A stretch of DNA of 64,000 bases from Desulfitobacterium sp038181555 (GCF_038181555.1 NZ_JBBWUA010000001.1:62001-126000), one strand, 5' to 3'. Numbered from the stretch's first letter, positions 1 through 8,457 are shown. Numbers and translations: made by a program. The notes: generated by a model from the letters alone, not told the origin.

Positions 1-420
1 ATCCAAAAAATCATTCCCCATCGGTATCCCTTTTTACTGGTTGATCGCATTCTCGAATTAGAGGAAGGGAAACGCGGGGTTGGATTGAAAAATGTTTCCG
101 GCAATGAGCCCTTTTTCCAAGGGCATTTTCCCGGTTATCCGGTGATGCCTGGAGTGCTGATCATGGAAGCCTTAGCCCAGGTGGGAGCCGTCATTCTTTT
201 AAAGCTACCGGAATACGCAGGACATGTGGCCCTTTTCGCCGGACTTGAGGATGTGCGGTTCCGCAAACAAGTCATCCCAGGGGACCAACTTCGTCTGGAA
301 GTTGAACTCCTAAAGCTGAAACGCGGTATTGGCGTTGCTCAAGGCAAAGCTTTTGTGGGAAACGACGTAGTAGCTGAGGGAACCTTGAAATTTGCGGTAG
401 GCCCGAAATTAGATAACTAA
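1..420 (+). CDS. fabZ: 3-hydroxyacyl-ACP dehydratase FabZ (5' end missing)
   Basis: FabZ dehydrates 3-hydroxyacyl-ACP in the elongation cycle of type II fatty acid synthesis in the cytosol. The frame is open from base 1, so the start lies outside the window. The visible 139 residues begin IQKIIPHRYPFLLVDRI, the family's N-terminal signature, only a few residues from the expected start. The catalytic histidine lies in GHFPGYPVMPG and the catalytic glutamate in the helix VLIMEALAQ. The C-terminal hot-dog strands are complete and the stop is TAA at 418-420. A hairpin terminator follows at 453, so this is the last gene of an operon that lies mostly outside the window. Confidence 0.95.
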   Translation: MQKIIPHRYPFLLVDRILELEEGKRGVGLKNVSGNEPFFQGHFPGYPVMPGVLIMEALAQVGAVILLKLPEYAGHVALFAGLEDVRFRKQVIPGDQLRLEVELLKLKRGIGVAQGKAFVGNDVVAEGTLKFAVGPKLDN

Positions 421-452
421 GACGAATTTGAACTATATAAACCATTTAAAAG

Positions 453-486
453 CTAGGGAGAGCGTTGCTCAGCCCTAGTTTTTTTG
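453..486 (+). terminator. Intrinsic terminator after fabZ
   Basis: CTAGGG pairs with CCCTAG and an inner GAGC pairs with GCTC across a GTT loop; seven T residues follow directly. It closes the fabZ transcript. Confidence 0.85.
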
Positions 487-609
487 CGCTATTTTTAGCA
501 CTCTAAGAATTCTTTCCTAATGCTTGATATCCCTGCTTTATAATGCCTATCTTAAGACAAATTACCCTTCAGCAATTCTTGCATAGTCTAGGATAGGAGG
601 GAGAGAAAG

Positions 610-984
610 ATGAATATACAACTTACAGCACTGGGAGCCATAGTGGCCTTGCTTTGGCTTCTCGCTGATTATTGGGAATGGACAATGCCGGCGACTGCAG
701 AGAAAAGAATTGTAGATTGGAAGAGAAACTACTATAGATCCCAAGTCATTGTGAAATTCATCAATCACGAATCCATCGACCAGCAGGAACGCTTCGCCTT
801 TTCCTTGAGACATTTTATTAGAGATATGGAGCAAGAAATGGGAATACCTGTCCATTGTGAGATTGAGTTATCTGGACAAAGGGGTCAACTCACTACGGAA
901 GAGTTACGCCATCTTCAATGTCTAAAGCAAGCGTTTTCCAGCTTTACATGGCGAATGCAGGAGTCGGAGCTTGATCAGAATTAG
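610..984 (+). CDS. Small membrane-anchored protein of unknown function
   Basis: Codes for 124 residues; I do not recognise the family. The N-terminus (MNIQLTALGAIVALLWLLADYW) looks like one membrane segment, followed by a soluble, charged region of about 100 residues with mixed helix and strand character and two cysteines. There is no lipobox and no clear cleavage site, so an N-in anchored protein is likely. The start is supported by AGGAGGGAGAG just upstream of the ATG. It stands alone between the fabZ terminator and the convergent gene at 1091-1453. No function can be inferred. Confidence 0.7.
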   Translation: MNIQLTALGAIVALLWLLADYWEWTMPATAEKRIVDWKRNYYRSQVIVKFINHESIDQQERFAFSLRHFIRDMEQEMGIPVHCEIELSGQRGQLTTEELRHLQCLKQAFSSFTWRMQESELDQN

Positions 985-1032
985 TAGTGTTGAGCTCTAG
1001 TGTTCCATACATAGTTATTTAAAAATAAAGGA

Positions 1033-1056
1033 ATCCCCCAACTTGAGTTGGGGGAT
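1033..1056 (-). terminator. Hairpin at the 3' end of the DUF2680-type gene
   Basis: An eleven-base perfect inverted repeat (ATCCCCCAACT at 1033, AGTTGGGGGAT ending at 1056) with a two-base centre. Read on the minus strand it is followed by TCCTTTATTTTT, a loose T-rich tail, and it lies 35 bases beyond the stop codon. It may also stop readthrough from the plus strand. Confidence 0.7.
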
Positions 1057-1090
1057 CAGAGTTCCAGTTAAAAGTGGGTGCCTTGCAAAG

Positions 1091-1453
1091 TCAGCGCGTA
1101 CTTGAAGAAGATTTTGTACCGGGTGTTTTCTGATCGCCATCAGTTTTTTTGACACCATCTTTATGATGTCTTTTCCCGAAGTCATACTTTCCATTAGCCA
1201 GATCCTCTTCGACCTTCTTTTGGTGATGCTGGATTTTCGTCTTGATCTCAGCAGCTTCTTCTTTTTCAAGAATTCCTGCTTCGACTTGTTTGTCGAGCAA
1301 TTGCACCTTGAGCTCAACCATTTGTTGATGGAGAGCTTTGATTTCCGCTAATTTGGCAGGATCAGGTGCAGCAGCTGTTGCTCCCAAGGCGTTACCAGCA
1401 CCTAATGAGAGAAAGGCTAAGGTGAGTAAACTAACAGCGAATTTCCTCAACAA
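1091..1453 (-). CDS. Small secreted protein resembling the DUF2680 (YckD-like) family
   Basis: A 120-residue exported protein. The first 25 residues form a classical signal peptide (LRKF, a hydrophobic stretch, then NALGATA as a likely cleavage site). The mature part is a helical, charged segment (AKLAEIKALHQQMVELKVQLLD and KQVEAGILEKEEAAEIK) of the type in DUF2680 proteins, which are small exported helical proteins without an assigned role. The C-terminus is a Lys/Ser/Thr-rich tail. The start is TTG at 1453-1451, chosen because GGAGGA lies about eight bases upstream; a second TTG follows immediately. It converges with the gene at 610-984. The family call is by resemblance only. Confidence 0.75.
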   Translation of the reverse strand: MLRKFAVSLLTLAFLSLGAGNALGATAAAPDPAKLAEIKALHQQMVELKVQLLDKQVEAGILEKEEAAEIKTKIQHHQKKVEEDLANGKYDFGKRHHKDGVKKTDGDQKTPGTKSSSSTR

Positions 1454-1666
1454 TTTGCACTCCTCCTTTGTGTTTAAGAGACAAGCCCTTTAAACCGGAA
1501 CGATGATAGATTACCCCAAAAGAGAAAGAAACATATTGGGAAATGCTGGGATGACCGAAAAAAATTAATGGGAAAAACAAGAAGGGGAACAACAGGTGAG
1601 GAAGAATAGTGTAATAACTTGGACTTTTGTACTATAGAAGATGGGATTACTATGAAGGAGTGATTT

Positions 1667-3439
1667 TTGGCGATGTTCTATATTCTGCTAACGGAATCAG
1701 AGAAATTGCATATCACTCCTCTTAAAGAAGTGAGCTACCTTCAGGAGAAGACTGAGGTCTTGCTGCCTAGTCTACCTTTGAGTGTTGCCTTGTGCTTGCT
1801 AGATGAAATAAGCAACAAAAAAACTAAAGCAGAGAGGTCAACGACTTTTTGGACCAGGTGGAGAAAGGGAGAAGAAAAGGTCCTGAAAAGGGATCGGGAT
1901 TGGCTCAAGGAGGAGCTCCTCAAAGTTTTGCAGAAAAGGGTAAACGTCTCCCAAGCTTGGCACTGGGAGGGTATGGAGAGTTTCCAACTCAATTCGGAGG
2001 AGAAGATTCGGGATAAGAACAGAGAAGATTTTCAAGCTAGAACGGCGGGAAGGTTGCTAGCGAAAGCCGATCTTCAACGGTTGGGGAAGGAATGTCACAT
2101 CCCTTATGCTGAAGTTTTATTCCTATGCCATGAACAAATTAGCAAAGGGTATGGGGAATGGATCCCTGCGGTTATTAAGGATGGACAAGGCTGGAGATGC
2201 CAACGCTGCGGGGGGATAAGGGTAGAGGAATGGGTAAGCATTTATGGGTTAACCGCTACCTGTGTGGAATGTACGGTCTTAGGGGCAGTAAGCTCTCTTC
2301 ATGCTCTCTATCGAAGTATAGGTCCACCAGATAGAAATTGGGTTAAGGATATTAAGCTTGTCTTCTCGCCACGCTGGGAGCTAAGTAAGGCTCAAAGACT
2401 GGCTTCCCAAGATATTTTAAAATATGTCCAAGGTGATTCGACAAGTGAGTGTGTGGAGAGGGAAATCTTGCTCTGGGCAGCCTGTGGAGCGGGTAAAACA
2501 GAGGTCTGTTTTCCGGCTACTGCATGGGCACTTGAGCGAGGCAAAAGAGTTCTGTTTGCAGCTCCCCGACAAGATGTGATTCATGATGTAGCGCCTCGTT
2601 TGCAAGAGGATTTTCCAGATCTGCAAGTAAGCGTCTTAACCGGAATCAGTCCGGAGCACTTTGCCTCATCTCACTTGGTCATTGCCACCACTCATCAGAT
2701 ACTCCGCTTTTACCAAGCCTTTGATGTAATCTTTCTTGATGAGATGGACGCCTTCCCCTATTATGGCAACAATGCTTTAGCATGGGGAATTCAGCAAGCC
2801 TTGCGACTGGGGGGGAAGATTGTATATCTAACCGCCACCCCAACCACAGAGAGTTTGGATAAGGTGAGGCGAGGGAAGATGGGGCTCATTCGCATACCCG
2901 CTCGACACCACCGACGGGCTATTCCAATGCCTGAATGGCGAAAAGTTTCCGAGGCTTTGGAACCGGAAAGATTTAGTCGTCATCCGAGTCTGAAGGTATG
3001 GGAGTGGCTGAAAGAGTCAGTGCAGCTGGGACCGATTCTCATCTTTGTCCCGAAAATATCCTGGGTTAACTCATGGGTTGATCTGTTGCAAAGTGAATTC
3101 CCAGAGTGGACCATTGCCGGAAGCTATAGCTCAGACCCTGCGCGACGGGAGAAGGTCGATGGGTTAAGAAGAAGGAAGTATGATGCCTTTGTCTGTACCT
3201 CCATTTTGGAACGGGGAATAACGATTCCTGATGCCCAGGTCGTCGTGCTACAGGCAGACCATGAACTATTTGATGTGAGAGCTCTCGTGCAGATGGCGGG
3301 ACGGGTGGGGCGAACCCAAGAAAATCCGACTGGAAGCGCACTCTTTCTTGCCGCGGGGAAGACTCCCGGGATGGAAAAAGCGATGGCTTGGATCAGGGAG
3401 CAAAATGAAATAGCCCTGACCCAGGGCTTAATTGATTAG
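1667..3439 (+). CDS. comFA: Competence helicase ComFA
   Basis: ComFA is a DEAD-type, zinc-binding ATPase that helps drive transforming single-stranded DNA across the membrane. The 590 residues show four cysteines near 178, 181, 199 and 202 (CxxC pairs, the ComFA zinc finger), Walker A GAGKT near 274-278, a DEMD Walker B box near 358-361 followed by AFPYY as in ComFA, the SAT-type motif TATPT, and C-terminal helicase motifs including QMAGRVGR. The start is TTG at 1667, six bases after AAGGAG; ATG at 1673 is the alternative. comFC follows directly, the usual pairing. Other competence genes are outside the window, so competence itself is not shown. Confidence 0.92.
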   Translation: MAMFYILLTESEKLHITPLKEVSYLQEKTEVLLPSLPLSVALCLLDEISNKKTKAERSTTFWTRWRKGEEKVLKRDRDWLKEELLKVLQKRVNVSQAWHWEGMESFQLNSEEKIRDKNREDFQARTAGRLLAKADLQRLGKECHIPYAEVLFLCHEQISKGYGEWIPAVIKDGQGWRCQRCGGIRVEEWVSIYGLTATCVECTVLGAVSSLHALYRSIGPPDRNWVKDIKLVFSPRWELSKAQRLASQDILKYVQGDSTSECVEREILLWAACGAGKTEVCFPATAWALERGKRVLFAAPRQDVIHDVAPRLQEDFPDLQVSVLTGISPEHFASSHLVIATTHQILRFYQAFDVIFLDEMDAFPYYGNNALAWGIQQALRLGGKIVYLTATPTTESLDKVRRGKMGLIRIPARHHRRAIPMPEWRKVSEALEPERFSRHPSLKVWEWLKESVQLGPILIFVPKISWVNSWVDLLQSEFPEWTIAGSYSSDPARREKVDGLRRRKYDAFVCTSILERGITIPDAQVVVLQADHELFDVRALVQMAGRVGRTQENPTGSALFLAAGKTPGMEKAMAWIREQNEIALTQGLID

Positions 3440-3455
3440 GCAAAGGAGGCACCTC

Positions 3456-4205
3456 ATGGCACGTGATACTTACTCCCTTTGGCAAGATTTAAAAGACCTT
3501 GTTCGCTCCTTGGTTTATGAAAAGCAAACCAACTGCCTGCTCTGTGATACCTCAGTCAACGGGAGTCAGGTTTTTTGTGGTGTCTGTGAGTCTGCTTATT
3601 TTTATCCCCGTCTTATGCGTTGTAGCCACTGCGGTAAGATTACCGAAGGAAATACTGAAGAGTGTCATGACTGTTCCCAAGGAAGGGGCCCCAAGGGACT
3701 AAAAAAAGTGGTGGCTTGGGGGCATTATACCGAGGCCTGGCGGGAATTGATTCAGGATGTCAAATTTAAGTCCCAGCCCTATCTCCTCAAAAGACTCGGG
3801 CAGCCCTTGGCGGAATTTGCAATTCATCACTTGCCGCCACCGGATGTCTTGGTGCCTGTGCCAATGAATGCAGAAAGAATAGCGGAGCGGGGCTTTAACC
3901 AAGCGGCGGCAATTGCCTCGCTTCTGCACTGGGAACTGGGGGTTCCACTATGGGAGGGGCTCCAAAGAGTTCGGACCACTACACCCCAGGTGGGCTTAAG
4001 CCGCCAGGAGCGGCTGCATAATTTAGATGGAGTTTTCCGGATGCCGACCGCCGAGAAAAAGGTCATTCAAGGAGCAAAGATATGGTTAATTGATGATGTA
4101 ACGACTACCGGAGCAACCTTGGAACACTGCGCGAAGGAGCTGAGGGAGAACGGCGCAGAGGAGGTCTATGGGCTTGTTTTGGCTGCCGGTATGGTGAAAT
4201 CCTAA
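3456..4205 (+). CDS. comFC: ComFC-type phosphoribosyltransferase-like protein
   Basis: ComFC (GntX family) acts with ComFA in natural transformation and has a phosphoribosyltransferase fold. The 249 residues carry N-terminal zinc cysteines (CLLCD, CGVC, CSHCG, CHDC) and then the PRTase domain, with VLVPVPMNAERIAERGFNQA and the PRPP-binding loop IWLIDDVTTTGAT near the C-terminus. ATG 3456 is chosen because AAAGGAGG lies seven bases before it; the upstream in-frame TTG at 3432 precedes this site. It starts 16 bases after comFA ends, so the two are one operon. The product is full length for the family. Confidence 0.92.
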   Translation: MARDTYSLWQDLKDLVRSLVYEKQTNCLLCDTSVNGSQVFCGVCESAYFYPRLMRCSHCGKITEGNTEECHDCSQGRGPKGLKKVVAWGHYTEAWRELIQDVKFKSQPYLLKRLGQPLAEFAIHHLPPPDVLVPVPMNAERIAERGFNQAAAIASLLHWELGVPLWEGLQRVRTTTPQVGLSRQERLHNLDGVFRMPTAEKKVIQGAKIWLIDDVTTTGATLEHCAKELRENGAEEVYGLVLAAGMVKS

Positions 4206-4237
4206 GAAAAAAAGGACTATCCAGCCTCCAAATTCGA

Positions 4238-4246
4238 TGGTATAAT
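4238..4246 (+). promoter_or_regulatory. Extended -10 promoter element before the zinc-ribbon gene
   Basis: TGGTATAAT is an extended -10 (TGnTATAAT). No good -35 box is seen at 16-18 bases upstream. It lies 54 bases before the ATG at 4301. Confidence 0.5.
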
Positions 4247-4300
4247 AGGGTCGGATAGGCGTGAGTCTGTTACTATTTTTTAGGTAAGGGGATTATCTTC

Positions 4301-4594
4301 ATGGCGTTTCAAGACAAAGATCTAGTATGCAAAGATTGCGGTACCACATTTGTATTCACCGTAGGTGAGCAAGAATTCTATGCAGAGAAAGGCTTCGAAA
4401 ACGAACCACAACGTTGCAGAGATTGCCGTAATGCTCGTAAAACAAGCCGTAATGGCGGTGAGTCTCGTCAACGCGAAATGCACACAGTTGTTTGTGCAGA
4501 ATGCGGAGTTGAAACTCAAGTTCCTTTTCAACCAACTTCAGATCGCCCCGTTTACTGCCGTGATTGCTACCAAGCTCAACGCGTAGGTCGCTAA
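4301..4594 (+). CDS. Small double zinc-ribbon protein
   Basis: A 97-residue cytosolic protein with two treble-clef-like zinc ribbons. The first is CKDCGTTFVF ... CRDCRNARK (residues about 10-46), the second CAECGVETQVPFQP ... CRDCYQ (about 66-92). This arrangement matches the zf-trcl type zinc-binding family common in clostridia, usually annotated as a zinc-ribbon domain protein without known function. The spacer between ribbons is basic and Arg/Ser/Asn-rich, so nucleic acid or ribosome binding is possible but not shown. It has its own extended -10 promoter and terminator, so it is monocistronic. Confidence 0.85.
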   Translation: MAFQDKDLVCKDCGTTFVFTVGEQEFYAEKGFENEPQRCRDCRNARKTSRNGGESRQREMHTVVCAECGVETQVPFQPTSDRPVYCRDCYQAQRVGR

Positions 4595-4620
4595 TCAGAG
4601 AGTAACCGAGCAATATATCA

Positions 4621-4652
4621 AAGCATTGGGTGTAGAACCCGATGCTTTTTCT
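4621..4652 (+). terminator. Intrinsic terminator after the zinc-ribbon gene
   Basis: AGCAT-GGGT pairs with ACCC-ATGCT around a GTAGA loop, followed by TTTTTCTTAT. Confidence 0.85.
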
Positions 4653-4704
4653 TATCTTCAAGGAAACTAAAATCAATGCGAATAAACATATTTAGGCAAA
4701 GTCA

Positions 4705-4733
4705 TTGCATAAACTTACTCCCTTATGTATAAT
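4705..4733 (+). promoter_or_regulatory. Sigma-A promoter of the solute-binding protein gene
   Basis: TTGCAT (4705-4710), a 17-base spacer, and a perfect TATAAT (4728-4733). The ATG at 4838 leaves a leader of about 100 bases. Confidence 0.7.
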
Positions 4734-4837
4734 ATTTACTAGCCAAAGAGACAAGATATACTTAAAAAAATGGCATGAATTACAAAGTGGATAAGTAAAG
4801 TAAATTAAAGTAAGAAGTAAAGGAAGAGGGAAAAGAA

Positions 4838-5641
4838 ATGAAAAAAGGGTTACGTAATGGAGTTATTGCTGTCGTCATGATGAGCTTGCTCGCTCTGACA
4901 GGTTGCGGAGCTAGCCAAACTCCAGCTCCGGCTAAGGATCCAGCAACTTCGAATGCTGGGACGGAAAAAGTTTTAAAAATTGGTTCGGCTATTGAGTATG
5001 CACCTTTTGAATTTATGGATGAAAAACAAAATGCCGTCGGCTTTGATATCGACTTAATGAATGAGATCGGCAAAGATCTGGGATACACTGTGAAGTTCGA
5101 ATCTTCATCCTTTGATGGTTTAGTGACTGCTATTGGCCAAGGAAATTATGATGCGGTGATCTCTGCAATGACTATTACTGACGATCGCTCCAAGTCCGTA
5201 CTTTTCAGTGCTCCTTATTTTGAATCCGCTCAAGTTATTGCTGTGAAAAAGGGCAGTGATATTAAATCCGAGAAGGATTTGACAGGTAAAAAGGTCGGTG
5301 TTCAGCAAGGAACTACAGGTCAAGGTGCTGTTGAGGGATTAGGTATCGATCCGAAGAAATTCGAGACTATCGGGGATGCAATCAATGATATGATGATTGG
5401 CGGATCTGATGCAGTCGTAGCAGATACACCAACCCTTTACTATTTCATCAAGCAAAACCCAAATATGGATATCGAAATCGTATCCAGTGATTTCCCTAAA
5501 GAATATTTTGGTATCGCCTTCAAGCTTGACAATAAGGAATTAGCAGATCAAGTCAATGCTACCCTTAAGAAATTCATGGACAATGGGAAGTATAACGAGA
5601 TTTATAAAAAATGGTTTAATGAGGATGCACCTAAATTCTAA
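4838..5641 (+). CDS. Polar amino acid ABC transporter, substrate-binding lipoprotein
   Basis: A 267-residue extracellular receptor of the SBP_bac_3 (GlnH/ArtP-like) family. The N-terminus is a lipoprotein signal with lipobox LTGC at about residues 20-23, followed by a Ser/Thr/Pro/Ala linker. The binding domain begins VLKIGSAIEYAPFEFMDE and contains the family signature GFDIDLMNEIGKDLGY; later GNYDAVISAMTIT and the hinge segment KKVGVQQGTTG are visible. It supplies substrate to the permease and ATPase encoded just downstream. It has its own promoter and a terminator, so the receptor can be made in excess over the membrane parts. The exact amino acid bound cannot be read from sequence. Confidence 0.92.
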   Translation: MKKGLRNGVIAVVMMSLLALTGCGASQTPAPAKDPATSNAGTEKVLKIGSAIEYAPFEFMDEKQNAVGFDIDLMNEIGKDLGYTVKFESSSFDGLVTAIGQGNYDAVISAMTITDDRSKSVLFSAPYFESAQVIAVKKGSDIKSEKDLTGKKVGVQQGTTGQGAVEGLGIDPKKFETIGDAINDMMIGGSDAVVADTPTLYYFIKQNPNMDIEIVSSDFPKEYFGIAFKLDNKELADQVNATLKKFMDNGKYNEIYKKWFNEDAPKF

Positions 5642-5666
5642 GTGTTTTATAAGCCAACTATGACCC

Positions 5667-5698
5667 AAACGCCTAGCAATGCTGGGCGTTTAATTTTT
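5667..5698 (+). terminator. Terminator between receptor and permease genes
   Basis: AAACGCC pairs with GGCGTTT and an inner AGCA/TGCT extends the stem; TAATTTTTAA follows. It separates the receptor mRNA from the downstream permease-ATPase unit. Confidence 0.75.
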
Positions 5699-5737
5699 AA
5701 GACAAGCTATTGGGGAAAACTGCATGCAGGATAGTTC

Positions 5738-5766
5738 TTGAATAAGCTTGCTATGGACTGTATAAT
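5738..5766 (+). promoter_or_regulatory. Sigma-A promoter of the permease-ATPase unit
   Basis: TTGAAT (5738-5743), a 17-base spacer, TATAAT (5761-5766), about 58 bases before the permease start. Confidence 0.7.
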
Positions 5767-5823
5767 TATCAGGTAAAAATCAGCCTAGGCTTGATGATCT
5801 TGTAAATAAAGGAGGATGTGGGT

Positions 5824-6498
5824 GTGGAACTCCGTTGGGAATTAATGATTGAGAGTATCAACCCCTTGCTGAAAGGGGCAGTCATTACTTTAGAACTTAC
5901 GGCCGGGGCAGTGGCTATGGGTATTGTCATTGGGCTGTTTATGTCCCTGATGCGTTTATCCGGTAGCCGGATTGTGCGTGGCTTTGCCATTGCTTATATT
6001 GATTTCTTTAGAGGCACGCCCCTCTTAGTACAGATTCTTATGGTATATTTCGCTGTCCCGCAGCTTTTTAATTTTCAAATACCCAATAATTACCAGTTTA
6101 TCGCTGGGATTGTGGCCATGGGGCTGAATTCCGGAGCTTACATTGCCGAAATATTTCGAGCCGGCATCCAGTCCATCGACCGTGGTCAGGGCGAGGCAGC
6201 TCGCTCCTTGGGTATGAGTCAAACACAAGCCATGCGCCACGTTATTCTTCCCCAGGCTTTTAAGCGGGTTATCCCTCCCCTTGGTAATGAGTTTATTGCC
6301 TTGTTAAAGGACTCATCTTTAGTATCTATTATCGCTCTACAAGATCTCATGTATACCGGCAAACTTATCGTCAGCCGAACCTACCAACCCTTTGTCATCT
6401 ACATGGAAGTAGCCTTATTCTATCTGGTGATGACCTTGATTTTATCGCGGTTCGTCAGCTACACGGAGAGGAGGTTCGGTAAGAGTGATAACCGTTAA
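5824..6498 (+). CDS. Polar amino acid ABC transporter, permease
   Basis: A 224-residue inner-membrane subunit of the HisM/GlnP type. About five hydrophobic segments are seen, starting with GAVITLELTAGAVAMGIVIGL, and the family motif FRGTPLLVQILM follows the second. The EAA loop, which contacts the ATPase, is GQGEAARSLGMSQTQAMRHVILPQA. GTG 5824 is preferred because AAAGGAGG ends eight bases before it; an in-frame GTG at 5818 is too close to that site. It overlaps the ATPase gene by 14 bases, indicating translational coupling. Confidence 0.9.
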   Translation: MELRWELMIESINPLLKGAVITLELTAGAVAMGIVIGLFMSLMRLSGSRIVRGFAIAYIDFFRGTPLLVQILMVYFAVPQLFNFQIPNNYQFIAGIVAMGLNSGAYIAEIFRAGIQSIDRGQGEAARSLGMSQTQAMRHVILPQAFKRVIPPLGNEFIALLKDSSLVSIIALQDLMYTGKLIVSRTYQPFVIYMEVALFYLVMTLILSRFVSYTERRFGKSDNR

Positions 6499-7204
6499 AA
6501 ATCTGCATAAACATTTTGGCAAACTGGAGGTCCTGCGCGGGATAGATTGTCATATAAAAGAAAAAGAAGTTGTGGTCGTGATTGGTCCCAGCGGGTCAGG
6601 AAAAAGCACCTTTCTGCGTTGCCTCAACAAGCTTGAGGAAACGACCCAAGGGGAAATTACCATCGATGGAATTCCCTTGAATTCAGAAGCTAATGTGAAT
6701 GCTATCCGCCGTGAGGTTGGAATGGTTTTTCAACGCTTTAATCTGTTTCCTCATAAGACTGCTTTAGAAAATGTCGCCATGGCCCCGGAAATTGTTCGTA
6801 AGACTAACAAACATCAAGCCCAGGAGATCGCCTTAGAGCTACTCAAAAAGGTTGGTTTGGAAGATAAAGCGGATGAGTATCCTGATCGACTCTCCGGTGG
6901 ACAGCAGCAACGGGTGGCTATCGCTCGCGCCTTGGCTATGCATCCAAAAGTCATGCTTTTTGATGAACCGACCTCTGCTCTTGATCCCGAGATGGTGGGA
7001 GAGGTTTTAGCTGTCATGAAGGATCTAGCCCGGGAAGGTATGACTATGGTTGTGGTTACCCATGAAATGGGTTTTGCCCGAGAAGTGGGCGATCGAGTGA
7101 TCTTCATGGACGAGGGAGTGATCATGGAAGAAGGATCACCGGCTGAGCTCTTTGGCAATCCACGGAATCCACGGACCCAGTCTTTCCTGAGCAAGATCTT
7201 GTAA
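6485..7204 (+). CDS. Polar amino acid ABC transporter, ATP-binding subunit
   Basis: A 239-residue cytoplasmic ATPase of the GlnQ/HisP class. Walker A GPSGSGKST lies near residue 35, the Q-loop in GMVFQRFNLFPHKTALENV, the ABC signature LSGGQQQRVAIARAL near 135, Walker B VMLFDEPTSALDPE, and the switch histidine in VVVTHEMGFAREV. It ends SFLSKIL, typical of this class. The start is GTG inside the permease gene. It energises import of the amino acid bound by the lipoprotein encoded at 4838. Confidence 0.95.
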   Translation: MITVKNLHKHFGKLEVLRGIDCHIKEKEVVVVIGPSGSGKSTFLRCLNKLEETTQGEITIDGIPLNSEANVNAIRREVGMVFQRFNLFPHKTALENVAMAPEIVRKTNKHQAQEIALELLKKVGLEDKADEYPDRLSGGQQQRVAIARALAMHPKVMLFDEPTSALDPEMVGEVLAVMKDLAREGMTMVVVTHEMGFAREVGDRVIFMDEGVIMEEGSPAELFGNPRNPRTQSFLSKIL

Positions 7205-7370
7205 AAGTTGGAATGCCTTGCTGATAGAATAAATAGTTAATGCTTTTCATTATCCCGCCAAAAATATTCTCTATAGCTAGGTTTAAGCTAGCTGCGCTTT
7301 GGGCATCCTTCCTAAGAGACCAGCTTTCGTTCGCATCGAAGGCTGTGAAGGAACCAAGGAGGTATATTTC

Positions 7371-7568
7371 GTGCTGGGTAAAGTAAAGTGGTTTAGCAAA
7401 CAAAAAGGATATGGCTTTATTGAAGGGGATCATGGACAAGACATTTTTGTGCACTTTTCTTCAATTAGCGGTGATGGTTTTCGCACGCTCGATGAAGGAC
7501 AAGGGGTGGAGTTTGATATTAGTCAAGGTCCACGGGGGGAGCAAGCGACAAACGTACAATTAAGATAA
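7371..7568 (+). CDS. Cold-shock domain protein
   Basis: A 65-residue single cold-shock domain protein that binds single-stranded RNA and DNA. It begins LGKVKWFSKQKGYGFIEGD, containing RNP1 (KGYGFI), and has RNP2 as DIFVHFSSI. The start is GTG 7371, placed by AAGGAGG about nine bases upstream; the same frame stays open to 7299 but that part has no cold-shock homology. The untranslated leader is long (at least 160 bases from the previous stop), as is common for cold-shock mRNAs. It is monocistronic with a terminator at 7628. Confidence 0.92.
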   Translation: MLGKVKWFSKQKGYGFIEGDHGQDIFVHFSSISGDGFRTLDEGQGVEFDISQGPRGEQATNVQLR

Positions 7569-7627
7569 GGGAACTATGGATAGGATAACCAGATACACAG
7601 CTTGGGGATAGTTTCTGTGACATGAAT

Positions 7628-7671
7628 AAAAAAGAGAAGTGTTGGCAAAATTACAACAGTTCTCTTTTTTT
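7628..7671 (+). terminator. Terminator after the cold-shock gene
   Basis: GAGAAGTGTTG (7634-7644) pairs with CAACAGTTCTC (7654-7664) with one mismatch, flanked by A6 and T7 runs. Confidence 0.85.
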
Positions 7672-7714
7672 ATTAAGGTTTTGTTAATTTAGTTCAACGG
7701 AAAGGAAAATTGGG

Positions 7715-7741
7715 GAAGGATTTTTGAAGATAAACGGGAAT
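7715..7741 (+). promoter_or_regulatory. Possible sigma-H-type promoter before hpf
   Basis: GAAGGATTT (7715-7723) matches the sigma-H -35 consensus RWAGGAXXT; GAAT (7738-7741) sits 14 bases downstream as the -10 core, with G instead of H just before it. hpf homologues are known stationary-phase and stress genes. Inference from motif only. Confidence 0.35.
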
Positions 7742-7792
7742 ATTATAGTTATTCAAATAAATAGGTATCCAGGATAATAAGGGGGTTTTACT

Positions 7793-8320
7793 ATGAACAT
7801 CAGCGTTCGCGGCAAACAAATGGAAGTCACCGATGCCCTGAAGGATTACGTTTTGAAAAGGGTTGGTAAGTTAGAGAAATACTCTGATCAGTTCATGGAT
7901 GTGAAAGTAACCCTGCTGGTTGAAGAAGGCCGTCATCGTGTTGAGGTTACTGCACCCCTTCAGGGGATGATACTCCGCGGTGAGGAAGAAAGTACAGATA
8001 TGTATACTTCCATCGATCTGGTTGTCGAAAAGCTAGAGCGCCAGATTGATAAATATCGGACTCGGATCAACAAACGCATGCGGACAAAAGTACTGAAAGA
8101 CCATGAGGTACAACAACCGTCGAATCTGGAAGATGATTCCGAAGAAGTAGTTCGCCACAAAAAGTTCGGGACAAAGCCCATGTCTGTGGAAGAAGCGATT
8201 ATGCAGATGAACCTAGTTGGCCACAATTTTTATGCTTTTACCAACATGGACACTCAAGATATTAACGTGATCTACCGGAGGAAAAGCGGAGATTATGGCT
8301 TACTGGAACCCGAAAAGTAA
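7793..8320 (+). CDS. hpf: Ribosome hibernation-promoting factor, long form
   Basis: Long HPF binds the 30S A/P sites and pairs ribosomes into inactive 100S dimers in stationary phase. The 175 residues comprise the N-terminal S30AE domain (MNISVRGKQMEVTDALKDYVLKRVGKLEKY, about 1-100), a charged linker, and the C-terminal dimerisation domain beginning VVRHKKFGTKPMSVEEAIMQ and ending in the DINVIYRRKSGDYGLLEP type of sequence. The length is normal for the long form in Bacillota. The ribosome site is AAGGGGG. It lies directly upstream of secA but is separated from it by a hairpin and a secA promoter, a common order in this phylum. Confidence 0.95.
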   Translation: MNISVRGKQMEVTDALKDYVLKRVGKLEKYSDQFMDVKVTLLVEEGRHRVEVTAPLQGMILRGEEESTDMYTSIDLVVEKLERQIDKYRTRINKRMRTKVLKDHEVQQPSNLEDDSEEVVRHKKFGTKPMSVEEAIMQMNLVGHNFYAFTNMDTQDINVIYRRKSGDYGLLEPEK

Positions 8321-8354
8321 TCAAGGCTCGTGAAAGTTCAAAGCGGATATCTAG

Positions 8355-8396
8355 GAATGGCCTACTGCAGTAGGCCATTCTTACGTTTATTTGTTT
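8355..8396 (+). terminator. Terminator after hpf
   Basis: A 26-base perfect palindrome (GAATGGCCTACT, centre GC, AGTAGGCCATTC; 8355-8380) followed by T-rich TTACGTTTATTTGTTT. Confidence 0.8.
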
Positions 8397-8457
8397 ATTT
8401 TAGCGCTCTGATATAAACTTTAGTAGAGAATTTCCTATTGTGCGTCCGGGGATTGGC

